This document shows positions 34,489-44,836 of a DNA stretch of 64,000 nucleotides, piece after piece. The stretch is taken from assembly GCA_030015575.1 (NCBI GenBank), contig JASDDO010000018.1, forward strand, positions 379,249,908 to 379,313,907, read 5' to 3'. The stretch's first letter is position 1, and each line of letters opens with the position of its first letter. This DNA comes from Agapanthus africanus. Its lineage: Eukaryota; Streptophyta; Magnoliopsida; Asparagales; Amaryllidaceae. Below the pieces are notes generated by a model. The model did no database searches. It had not been told where the DNA came from and saw only the letters and a list, made by a program, of their open reading frames with translations. The translations under genes and the position numbers were made by a program.

Positions 34489-36697
34489 TGTTGCGCCACG
34501 GCAGCGCCCCGGCCGTTTATCCTAGGCCAAAATGCGGAATCAAAATTTTCTTAACTTTTAAACTGGCGCTACCGCGGACAATATACCCGGATCGTAACCA
34601 TTAACCGATACTAGCTAACAAGAGAAAGGGTGAGAGATATACCGAGTGATCCGAGTCCTCCGGTCTTCCCGTCATCGTCCCGATCTCCCGCGGAAACTCC
34701 GGTCGTCGCCTCCTTGCCGGAAGGGCACCACATCGTCTGTATCTTTTACGGGCTCCCACCTCAATACCGAGGGAACTCGGGCACGAAGCTGGCTAGTCGA
34801 CGTGCCCAAGGTTTAGTGTAGATTGTAATGTAGAATCGTTGTCTCATTTAGGGTAGTGAAGTTGCCTTTGATGGAGGAAACAATATGAACTTTGGAGAGG
34901 AGAAGGATTTCTTTTGTGGCAAGCATGCAAATGAGATATAGATAATTCCCTCATCAAAATGAACTCCTCTCATTTTTCTCTCCACTCCTCTTATGTGGCC
35001 GGCCATGCTTGCTTAGAAATGGTGGAGGGAAAAGCAACATGTATAAGGGAGGTGAGTGTAGTAAAAGCATATGGTGACCATATCATAAAGCAAAGCTCAC
35101 ATCAACACCTTAACAAAACCCATACCCTTTCAAATCTCAATAAAGCACCATTATGGATGAAAAACAAAAGATGCTTATCATAATGAATACAAGTGCAAGA
35201 AACCCCCTCCACAAAAGTTATTTGCACAATTGCAAATAACCCCCTCCATCGGAAAAGTCCGGCCGGGAAAGAACAAAGGAAAACCGGCCGGAACGGAATG
35301 CAAACTGGCAACTCCAGAAAACTGGTCCCGTAATAAATTACAGGAAAACCCCGATACTGTGCATACACACCCGCATCTGTATTTCGACCGGATACAAATG
35401 CAATGAGACAAAATCTACACAGTACTAAACTAGGATCCGGCTTAAACCAAAGCCGGCTAGTAATATCCGTCCGATCCTGATCCGTGCAATACCGCACGTA
35501 TCCAATCGAACCTTGCCATATATCTATACGGCCACTAGTACTAACCGTCCGATCCTTATCCGTGCAATACCGCACGTATCTGATCGGACCCTGCCATATC
35601 TCCATACGGCCTCTACAGCGTTTCGCCCGAAAGCTTGAGTAACTGAAAGTGTGGTGGACTCTAAAGACTCGTCAATACTATGGTTGTGGATTTAACCACC
35701 AGCACGTCAGAGGTATAAGCCAATACGTGACGGGCCACCAGCTATTGACCAAAAGGGACGTCGATGAGTGAACTCATCCTGACACCCTATTGAGCCTATC
35801 AGTGACAATATCCGTACAGTCCGGTCCGTTCATCTATGAGCATCGCATGGCGGGCCTAGGGGGTTGGTAAAAGTCAGACCCCCAAAGGCGGTACAAGTCG
35901 TGTCGGAGTGTAGCCCAGAACGCCCTGAGATACTACTGGAATACCTACCAGTAAATCTCCTGCCTCGGCCGAGAGCTTTGCGTAATGGCTCTCCTAGACA
36001 CAGCGCGACCTCACCCCCAATACCGGGAGAGACGAACCCCTGAAGATCCGCTCGCTGCCTCCATGTGGCTCGGGACTGTACCCAACTAAAACCTGTTTGC
36101 ACGACTCCTTTGAGCCGTGGTAGGGTAGTAATCAAAGCACAGTGGGAACTCACACGAGACAAATGACGATCTCAGGTCGATGAACTAACCTGTACACATG
36201 TCACCAGGGAACTGCTATCTGACGTTTGGTATAATCCCAACTAGCAGGTTCCCGGCGAGTCCTGTCCGGTGTACTCATAACCTAATGAGCACCTGTACAC
36301 ATCTTAGGTGAACCAACTGACACCAGTGGCTTGTGAGACCGGCCACCGCCCCTCGTCGGGGTCTCGACTGTATACACTAGTCTACTAATGGAGTATCGAT
36401 GCCCAGTCTCGAAACTCCCACGACTAGGGACCTTTTAAGGATGTGCTTATAGACTACCAGCTCCCACGTATATGATCGCCATCATACTGCTGGTGGTCAA
36501 GCAAGAATCCTAGGGGCTCTATCAACGTGTAATAGCGACCTGTCAGGTCACCTAAAGCAGTACACGATGATAAAGATAAACCAGATAGCATACTATCATC
36601 TTGAGTAAGACTGTCCTACCGGGATAGGTCCTCCCTCAATCATTGCAATCACGTGCCTGTGATCCAATAATTGACTCTGAGGGCACTATCTCCAACA
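34489..36697 (-). repeat. CopB-2 5' LTR
   Basis: The LTR is 2209 bp, the same length as the 3' LTR and differing from it at few sites. It is followed on the plus strand by the ATCAT duplication (36698-36702). Confidence 0.88.
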
Positions 36698-36702
36698 ATC
36701 AT

Positions 36703-38103
36703 CCATGAAGACGGATCTTTGAGATACGGCAGCAGATTTTGTGCACCAAAAGGTCCTGTTCGGGAAGAGTTAATGAAAGAAGCTCACAGCTCTCCCTATT
36801 CAGTACACCCTGGAGGTACCAAAATGTACAAAGATCTACGTTAGAATTATTGGTGGCATGGAATGAAGCGTAAAGTAGCCAGAAGCGTCGCAAAATGCTT
36901 GGTGTGTCAGCAAGTAAAGGCTGAACATCACAGGACAGCTGGACTACTTCAACCGTTACCAATCCCAGAATGGAAGTAGCAACACATCACGATGGATTTT
37001 GTGACTGCTCTTTCTCGCAGCACAAAGGGTAACGATGCCGTATGGGTCATTGTGGATCGACTCACAAAGTCGGCTCACTTCATCCCATTTCGAGTTGGCC
37101 AATCAACTGAGACACTAGCAAAGAAGTACATGGAGGTAATAATCTATTTAAAGATTTAAACTCTTCATAATGTACTATCTTTGATACCCATGAACTCATA
37201 CAGGAAATTGTGAGACTTCATGGAGTACCGGTCTGCATTATCTCCGATGGTGACACCAGGTTCCGATCGCAATTTTGGCAGAGTCTGCAAGCAAGCTTGG
37301 GAACAAGTCTGAACTTCAGCACGGCTTATCATCCACAAACAGATGGTTAGTCTGAATAAACTATTTAGATCTTGGAGGATATGCTCAGAGCATGTATGTT
37401 AGACTTCAAAGGATCGTGGGAAGATCACCTACATCTTGTGGAGTTTTCGTACAACAACAGCTACCAAGCAAGCATAGGAATGACACTTTTTGCAGCAATG
37501 TATGGAAGGAAGTGTCGATCGCCATTAAGTTGGAACGACATCGGAGATAGGGAACTTCTCAGACCAGAGATGATAGTAGCAACTATTGAGGTGGTTCGTA
37601 CTATCAGGGAAAGGATGCGTATAGCCCAAGATCGAAAGAAGCACCGGGCTGATGCAAAGAGACGTTATTTGGAGTTCCAGCCAGGAGATTATGTGTTCTT
37701 AAAGATATCTCCAAACCGCGGAGTGATCCGATTTGGAAGACGGGGTAAGCTAAGTCCGAGATACATTGGACCGTTCGACATACTCGAACGAGTCGGTGAA
37801 GTGGTATACCGTTTAGCGCTTCCACCTTCATTGGAAGGAATGCATAATGTGTTCCACATATCCCAACTCAGAAGGTATGTGAGTGACCCCAGCCATGTTC
37901 TCGATCATTCCGAGCTCACTATACAGCCTGACTTATCTTGTGAGCAACAGCCTGTGGAGAACCTGGATAGGAAAGTGAAGACACTTCGGAACAAGGAAGT
38001 TAACTTGGTCCGAGTGATGTGGAGAAAAGACACTCCAGGAGAGTCCACTTGGGAAAGGGAAGATGAAACGCGTGCAAGATATCCACACCTATTTGTAAAC
38101 TAG
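36703..38103 (+). pseudogene. TekC integrase with chromodomain, two exons
   Basis: The frame continues from 26547 once CopB-2 and one ATCAT are removed. An HHCC finger (HSSPYSVH ... CLVCQQ) precedes the core: Asp 36995 (TMDFV), Asp 37246 (ISDGD) and Glu 37354, 35 residues between the last two after splicing. A 68-bp intron (37136-37203) interrupts the core. Stops are at 36842, 36977, 37348, 37357 and 37366, the last three in the conserved stretch around the catalytic Glu. From 37369 the frame is open for 244 codons. It ends with a chromodomain (about 37950-38100: VRVMWRKDTPGESTWERE), which in chromoviruses guides integration to marked chromatin. Confidence 0.85.
37136..37203 (+). other. TekC intron 3 (68 nt, in integrase)
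   Basis: GTAATA at the donor and ATACAG at the acceptor, with in-frame stops inside. Removal joins KKYME directly to EIVRLHG between codons (phase 0), as the integrase fold expects. Confidence 0.7.
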
Positions 38104-38140
38104 TCCTCATATAAAAGTTGTAAATTTCGAGGACGAAATT

Positions 38141-38158
38141 TTTGTAAGGAGGGTAGAC
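38141..38158 (+). other. TekC polypurine tract
   Basis: TTTGTAAGGAGGGTAGAC lies just before the 3' LTR and after the TTTCGAGGACGAAA stretch typical of Del/Tekay elements. Confidence 0.7.
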
Positions 38159-39007
38159 TGTAATAACTCCATTTTTAGTGTACAAAAATCTGATTAAAAA
38201 TTAATGTATACTTGGGGTATTTACTTTTGCTGGGACCACTTTAAGTATTTAATTCACTCTTTAATTACAAGAAGGAGCTTGTAGCTCATTGGTAATACCT
38301 TGCACTGTTGAACCAAGCCACAAGAGTTCAAATCCGATACCCCACATTATTTTTAATATTATTTTGTTTTGAATTTTTTAGAATACCAACAGTTACACAT
38401 GCATTCCTCACAAAAACCCCACTACACTTGTAAAAGTAAATGTTCCAGAGGCTTCAACAGACGACCCCCCACCTCCTCAGCCCTCGACTCGGCCTGACTC
38501 GGCCGAGTCGGCAGGAAGACTAGTCGACTCGGGCCGGCACCGCCGGCCGGACTCGGCCGACTCGGGCCGGCGCCGCCGGCCGGACTCCGCCGGTCGGCCG
38601 AGTTGACAACACCAAAAAGTTGGTTTTTCCTATTCTTAACCCCCCTGCACACTCCATTTATTTGGATCGTTTCTAGAGAGCTCATAATACCCCATTTACT
38701 CTATTTTTAATGTATTTTTACATTTTTTAATTTAAAACCCTTCATCTACCCTAACCCGAGCCTAACCCTATAAATACCAACCCTACACACTACCCCCACA
38801 CCCCAAAACTCTGAGCCGACTCTCAAGAAATCACTAGAAACCTTGTGTGCAATCGAAGTGAGCGAAAGGCGATTTTCCGGCGAATTCTCCGGCCGATTTT
38901 CCGGAAACGACTCTAGGAGCTCCCGGCGATGAAACGACGCACCGGTGACTCCTCCTGGTCCATCTTCCTCTTGTCTTTGATCGAAACCTGTAATTCCCAT
39001 TTCTATC
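38159..39007 (+). repeat. TekC 3' LTR, left part
   Basis: It matches 20079-20858, allowing for a GC-rich expansion near 38500-38600. It is cut by CopD 39008 bp into the window, just beyond the position of the splice-donor-like site, which here reads GTAATT instead of GTAAGT. Confidence 0.88.
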
Positions 39008-39469
39008 TGTTGGATATATATGCCCTAGAGGCCTTCATTGTATAGGATGCTAGGGATATGTATGTACATGACAGTCTTGCTTGATATGATAGTACGCTAT
39101 TTGGTTTGTCTTTGTCTTAACATATGATATATTTTACTTGGTATTAATATATATATGTTGATAAAGTCCATAGGGTGTTTGCCTGACTACCGGCGTTGTG
39201 ATGGCAGTCATACTTGTGGGAGCTGGATAGTCAATAGGCACATCTTAGATGTCCCTGGTCACAGGAGTATCGAGATTGGGCATCGATACTCCAGAGTAGA
39301 CTAGTGTATACATATCTATACCCTGAGGAGGGGCGATGGACTGGTCCCGCAGCCATTGGTGGAGTGCACCTAAGATTGTATACAGATGCTCACTGGGAGT
39401 GAGTACACCGGACAGGGCTCGCCGAGAACTGACTGGATGGTATTATACCTAACGTCAGATAGCAGTTCT
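39008..39469 (+). repeat. CopD 5' LTR, left part
   Basis: These 462 bp match 57282-57743 of the 3' LTR. They end with GTTCT (39465-39469), the left copy of the CopA-2 target duplication. Confidence 0.9.
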
Positions 39470-41685
39470 TGTTAGTTATATGTATGCCCTAGAGGACATT
39501 ACTATACATAGGATGTATATTGTAGTGGATGCTTGGATATATATAGGGAGGACTTTCTTGCTCGACATGATAGTATGCTATCTGGTTACTCTTTACCTTA
39601 ACGTGTACACTGATTGTCTCTCTGTTACATGTTGGTAAAGCCCTTAGAATGTGTACCTGACTACTTGGACTATGATGCGGATCATACTAGTGGGGACATG
39701 GTAGTCCATAAGTACATCCTTCAAGGTCCCTAGTCGTGGGTGTATCGAGACAGGGCATGATATACCAGAGTAGACTAGCGTATACCTTCTCGACCCATAC
39801 AGATGGGCAATGGATGATCTCATATCCATTGGTGTTTGACATCAGAGATGATATACGGGTGCTCAGTGGAGACTGGGTACACTGGACGGACTCGCCGAGA
39901 ACTCCTAGATGGTATTATACCTTACGTCAGAAGGCAGTTCTCTTGTGACACTGGTACAGGTTAGTCTGTTGACCCGAGATCGTCATAGAGTCTTGTGTGA
40001 TTCCCACTGTGCTTTGATTTCCACCTTACCACATCCAAGAGGGCGTGCAAAACGGTGGTTTTTGGGTACAGTCCCGAATCACATGGAGGCAATGAGCGAT
40101 AGGAGGGGATTCGTCTCTCCCGGTATAGGGAGTTGATGTTGCACTGTGTTCGATTGGCTATAACCGGAAATCCCTGGCCAGGGTTGCTGAGATTTACTGG
40201 TAAGTGTTACCAGTAGTTTCTCGTACTGTTATAGACCTCATATCGACACGACTTATCGAGCTATTGGGGTCTGAGGTTTACCATCCCTAGGCAAGATATG
40301 GGACATATCAGATGACGAGACCGGACTGTACGGTAAGTGTTGCTGGTTGGATTCACAGGAGTCTGAGCGGGCTTGCTCGTTGATCTTCTGATCGCTCAAT
40401 ACCCGGGTGGCCGTTACGTTTAGCAGACCGCTTGCGGCTTGTGGGTGTTTGATATGATCATCACCTGCTACCGGCGTATTGACGAGTCTTTAGAGTCCTA
40501 CACAGAGGTTTCCTGGCTCAAGCGAAATGAAATAGGAGCGCATATGAGATATGTACGGGATCGAGAATAATACGAGTATGTGATACTGTATTCTATTCTC
40601 GCGATATGTGACATTGATCGATTATATGCGATATAGCCGGGTTATCGGATCAAGTGTTGATTCGATAAGTTGTTACTATTGATATTAGTCGGTTATATGC
40701 AATATGACCGGATCATTAAGTCAAGTGTTGATTTAATGATTTAATGTATAATTATATATTTGATATATTACTTTACATTAACTAATATTGGTTCACTTAA
40801 GATGTTTTTCTCTCTTGATTGTGCACATTGTATATGTGATATATTTTTGTGCACAAGATTGTATCATGTTTGATGATACATGCAAACTTGGGTGTGTGTA
40901 TGCTATACACCATGTTTAGATAATGGTTAGGGTTTCATTTGTTTTATTTCATTTATTTTTGAAAATTAAAATGAAATGGTGGCTTTCTTTTCTTTCTTTT
41001 GCTTGAAGCTTCTTGAAGTTTCAAAGCATCTTTGAAAAGGTCTTCCATTTTGTTTTATCCTAAACCTAACCATTACCTAAACCCTAGTTTATTCTCTACA
41101 TGAGTTTATCTAACCCATGGTTGCATTATGATAAGGCATCACTTGATTTTCTATTTTGATTATTCATTCATTTTTTCTTTTCTTTCTTCTTCCTCTTCTT
41201 CATGAAGAAAGGAAAACCCTAGCTAGAAAATTCTAAGTGATGATTCCAAGTGAGAAATCCAAATCCAAAGTGAACCCACTTCCTATTTTTTCATCCTTTA
41301 CCACTTGCCATGTAGTAGAGTGTGTTATCTTCACAAGTTCCATGACCTAGTGAAGGTGGAGCTTGAGTTTGAGTCGCCTCGACGTAGATCATCTTCGGCA
41401 TCGAAGTCGACGACCTAACCCGATCATTTCTTCGACGAAACCATCGCTAGAGTCCGGGATCTGATGATCGCAGCGGAGGGACATCATCCCGGAGCTAAGG
41501 AAGTGGAGGACCGGATTTACAAAGGTTGTAGCCCCTTTCACTTAGCAATAAAGTTGTTTATTCGCATGTTTCGCCTTTACCTCTAGTTAACGATCTAGTA
41601 TAGGGTTCTTTGGCACATGGAAATTTTTGAATTGGACATGTTTGATCAGTTGTAGAGCCTCTAGTGTGTGCCTAGGAACCCTACA
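39470..41685 (+). repeat. CopA-2 5' LTR
   Basis: The LTR is 2216 bp, from TGTTAGTTATATG to CCCTACA. It carries two U3-type repeats at 40606-40745 where CopA-1 has three. Confidence 0.9.
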
Positions 41686-41686
41686 G

Positions 41687-41698
41687 TGGTATCAGAGC
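41687..41698 (+). other. CopA-2 primer-binding site
   Basis: TGGTATCAGAGC, exact, two bases after the LTR end. Confidence 0.9.
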
Positions 41699-42516
41699 CT
41701 AGCTAGAGCCTTAGGCGAAGTGTAGACGATGTTAGAAATTCGAACGAACCCCGAAACCCTAACTCAAACCACTCTCTGGACATTTTCTGGAATTTTGGAA
41801 TTTTGTGAATTAAAAATATGCAGAAAAATAAGCAGGGTTTTCTAAGAATTACTGTACAAAACGGGCCCCTAAATCGATCAAAGCGCCGCGGAACGAGCTT
41901 GGCTCGTGCGGCGGTTCCGCGGCCGTACGGTCGCTTCCTTCAGAACTGTTTGCACAGTAATGTCTTAATTTTAATCCTGAGTTTTCTGGGAATTTTTAAT
42001 TTACACACAAGAGTTGAGTTTTCTGGGGTGTTTTGGGGCTTCGATGATTTGATCGGAAACTTTGACTTTGTCTATGTGCTTTTCCGGATAATTTAGAATA
42101 TGTTGAAATGTTCGACCGGATATAAATACCCAATTTTTCCCCTGACGGGAAATTTCCAAGTGTTGGATTTTTCCGTAGTTTGAAAACGTTCTAAGTAGTG
42201 CAAGTAACGCGATGGACCCTCTAGAAGACAACAAATCTTAACTCGATTATGTGACCGTCTTGAACTTCCCTTTGAACCTTAGGGTTTGGGGCAGTATGGC
42301 ATGCCACATGTGAGGCGTTGGCTTGACCCTTCTACGGCTCGACCGTTGGTACTGAGGCATGAAAAGGATGGTTTTGAACTTATTTCATATGTTGAGCTGT
42401 TTCGGGAAAACTTGGGTGTTTGATTGTTCGATCGGAAAGTTTAACATTTTCTATTTATCCGAAATGTGATACAATATTTGGAATCCACAAGGAGTTATGA
42501 GATAACTGATTTGAAT

Positions 42517-42875
42517 ATTATAAACATAGCACTTTAGTCTCACTTGATCGGTTGCCACGGAATTTTGATGCGATCAAAAGTCCGTCGCAATCACGTAGCG
42601 TACGCGGATACTCGCCGGGTAAACTTAATAGACAGCTACACCCCTTAGCCCCGACCAAGTGACTGTAGGAGAACCCCGTCGCCGAAAGCATCCGTTCGGG
42701 TGCTCGCGACAGCGGTGTTCCGCCTTGGTGCACTTCGTCGACGGTATCGAGGGTGCGGCCGTCTACTGAAGTTTGCGACGAGCATTCGGTCAGGATGTCG
42801 GGAATCCTGTTGAATTGCCCGACTAGATATTGAAAAGAGTTTTCGATAATGAGACTAAAATGCGGGGTTTATAAT
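42517..42875. mobile_element. Putative small non-autonomous DNA transposon
   Basis: The block is absent from the matching part of CopA-1. It has imperfect terminal inverted repeats of about 27 bp, with ATTATAAAC and then GCAYTTTAGTCTCA on both ends. The interior is GC-rich compared with its surroundings and carries a 71-codon minus frame without recognisable similarity. No target duplication is visible, so the superfamily is open (CACTA-like or Mutator-like ends are both conceivable). Confidence 0.5.
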
Positions 42876-42876
42876 T

Positions 42877-42931
42877 GTTAGGCATGCGATGTCTAAGGAA
42901 TTCAGATGGTTAGGCATGCGATGTCTAAGGA
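42877..42931 (+). repeat. 23-bp direct repeat
   Basis: GTTAGGCATGCGATGTCTAA recurs at 42877 and 42909, directly beside the transposon-like block. CopA-1 has a single GTTAGGCATG here, so one copy was gained locally. Confidence 0.7.
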
Positions 42932-43808
42932 GGTTGCGGATTCCAACTGTTGTAGTTTTACACTTTCTTTTCTGTGACCGTAAGTGTAATATGTGATATC
43001 GCCGGTTTTGTTGCTATATGTCAACGATAATTGGGATACGCATGTTTACTTACGTTGATGACATGTGATGTTATGTGTTGCTGGATATGTTATATTGGAT
43101 CGTCGTGTTTGAATAGCCGGGGTTTTTTATGTGAGACGAGTGTTTTTCATTTTCATTCATGTAAAAACCTTGTATGTAATATTCTTTTATTGGGGCACTT
43201 CCAGGTTGCGGAAGATGTCACCGTTTGTATATTATTTACTTTTCCGCATTAGGATAGACCCAAGGAGGGGAGCACAAGTAACCGGGTTCTAGGGTCCAGT
43301 GGGAGACCATCTCGAGGAGTTGAGTCCGGGTCTCCTAACCATAGAATTGGTAGGGTTGCTTGCCGCTCTCGTAGGGGTCTAGGGGTGTGGGATTGGCTAT
43401 TCATCACGACCGTGGAATCCGAGTTTTATAATGGCTCGTATTAAAAATACGGACGTCCTAGTATATCCAATATTTCATATGTTTCTTTTGCTGCAATATC
43501 TATGATGTGATCATTTGATGTTCTGTGATAAATACTATATATAGTATATACGATATATTATATAGACGTTACTTATGTTTTACACCCGGGCTAACCCTGC
43601 CCCGCTCTGCTGTTAGTTACCTAACCTAACGGTGCACAAGGGGACATCGAGGCGAATGCGGATGGCATAAGTGTACGTCGTATTTATCTGTGATGTTTAG
43701 GTAACTTAAATGATGGGACTTTATTAATATGATTAATGAAAGAAAAAGAAACCTAAGATGTTGTGGAATCGAATTTCAAAAATAAAACAGGTAGCTACAG
43801 TTCTTGCT

Positions 43809-44043
43809 TTGCACAGCGGTATATATGATATATCCTGCACCTTATTCGATGAGGAAAGGGCCGACGATCCCTTCACTGGGAGTGACCCCTTTAGCAATAA
43901 CTGGAAGATGCTACAACCCTCGGTTTATCTTTTGATTGCTTCTATAGTTTCTGCTTTGCACAGTGATATATATGATATATCCCGCACCTCATTCGACGAG
44001 GAAAGGGCCGACGATCCCTTCACCGGGAGTGACCCCTTTAGCA
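43809..44043 (+). promoter_or_regulatory. CopA-2 leader RNA module, two copies
   Basis: Copies at 43809-43895 and 43955-44043. Outer arms are AAAGGG 43855-43860 with CCCTTT 43887-43892, and AAAGGG 44002-44007 with CCCTTT 44034-44039. The sister CopA-1 has AAAGAG/CTCTTT at both, so one base in each arm changed together in each copy. Confidence 0.72.
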
Positions 44044-44168
44044 AAACTAGAAAAGCTTCAAAAACACTCCATTTTAAAAATCATTTGATTCTACAACGAT
44101 ATCAAGTTCATTACGCAATAGGTTTTCAGAAAAACCTGTCGTAGCCCTCCGTTATTTCAGATAAGTAG

Positions 44169-44400
44169 TAGTTAGTATTCGTGCTACGTTTGTTGGCCTG
44201 CGTCAAGGCGTAGTGTGCGGTAGCTAACTAGTATTTATCTGCTTATGCATATGATGCAGATTGGATTAGGGTAGTCGTGCGACTTTGTTGGCCTGCGTCA
44301 AGGGTCGTGCGGGTGGGTTTAATTCAATCAGGAAATGACGGGTTGAACTTGACTAGCGCACTATGGTTTGTTGGCCTGCGTCAAGGTCATAGGACGCTAG
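44169..44400 (+). promoter_or_regulatory. CopA-2 triple hairpin array
   Basis: TTGGCCTGCGTCAAGG occurs three times without change (44193-44208, 44288-44303, 44371-44386). Hairpin 1: TAGTTAG/CTAACTA outer, CTACG/CGTAG inner. Hairpin 2: TCGTGCGAC 44275-44283 with GTCGTGCGG 44304-44312. Hairpin 3: CTAGCG 44353-44358 with CGCTAG 44395-44400, and CTATG with CATAG inside. This is the clearest example of the array in the window. Confidence 0.75.
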
Positions 44401-44836
44401 GGGCAAAATTATCGGGAATTTTAAGTGTTGAAATTTGCAATGAGATTGCATACCTTCTATATGATAGTTGGATCCCGATACCCACTGCGAGTAATTGTTA
44501 CTCCTGGGAGAGTTTTGCACTTTACAATTAGCCGATCAAGTAGGTGTTTAGAAAGTTGTCAACGGGGTTACGCCTCTGGGAAAACGAGGTTTACTGTAAT
44601 TAGGTCCGTGCGAAAGCACGGGGAACCTCTCTCAAAGTACCGACACTGGTCTGGCTGAAAGATTGGCGAACTTGTAGAGTGTAATTAATCCCGGCTAGTC
44701 TTTCCTTTTAGGGTTTGAAGGAAGATTTGATAAAAACAGTAGGAGCCATCCTGATTAGATAAAATATATAACCAATCTAATCTTGCAAGAGCGCACGCAG
44801 AGTGTTTTCTTCTCTCTCTCTCTCCAGGTAGCGACC

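Larger units (their letters stand above)
26553..36697 (-). mobile_element. CopB-2, non-autonomous copia-type element, minus strand
   Basis: This 10145-bp element has two 2209-bp LTRs and the duplication ATCAT (26548-26552 and 36698-36702). It interrupts TekC pol between RNase H and integrase. In its own orientation the 5' LTR is 36697-34489, the primer site 34488-34478, the leader about 34477-32179 and the ruined internal region 32178-28775. It is a diverged sister of CopB-1: same leader architecture, tandem duplication and eroded pol, but the LTR ends in CGCAACA instead of CTTACA. Confidence 0.9.
41686..44836 (+). other. CopA-2 leader
   Basis: This is a 3.1-kb noncoding leader. It contains a 359-bp transposon-like insertion (42517-42875), a stem GGAGACC 43302-43308 with GGTCTCC 43329-43335, the two-copy RNA module, the triple hairpin array and the GAAA hairpin. 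The expected gag ATG is ATA at 44837-44839. Confidence 0.7.

Noticed and set aside
43809-44043. CRISPR-like repeat array
   Set aside because: Only two copies, in a plant retroelement leader, with no spacer pattern.
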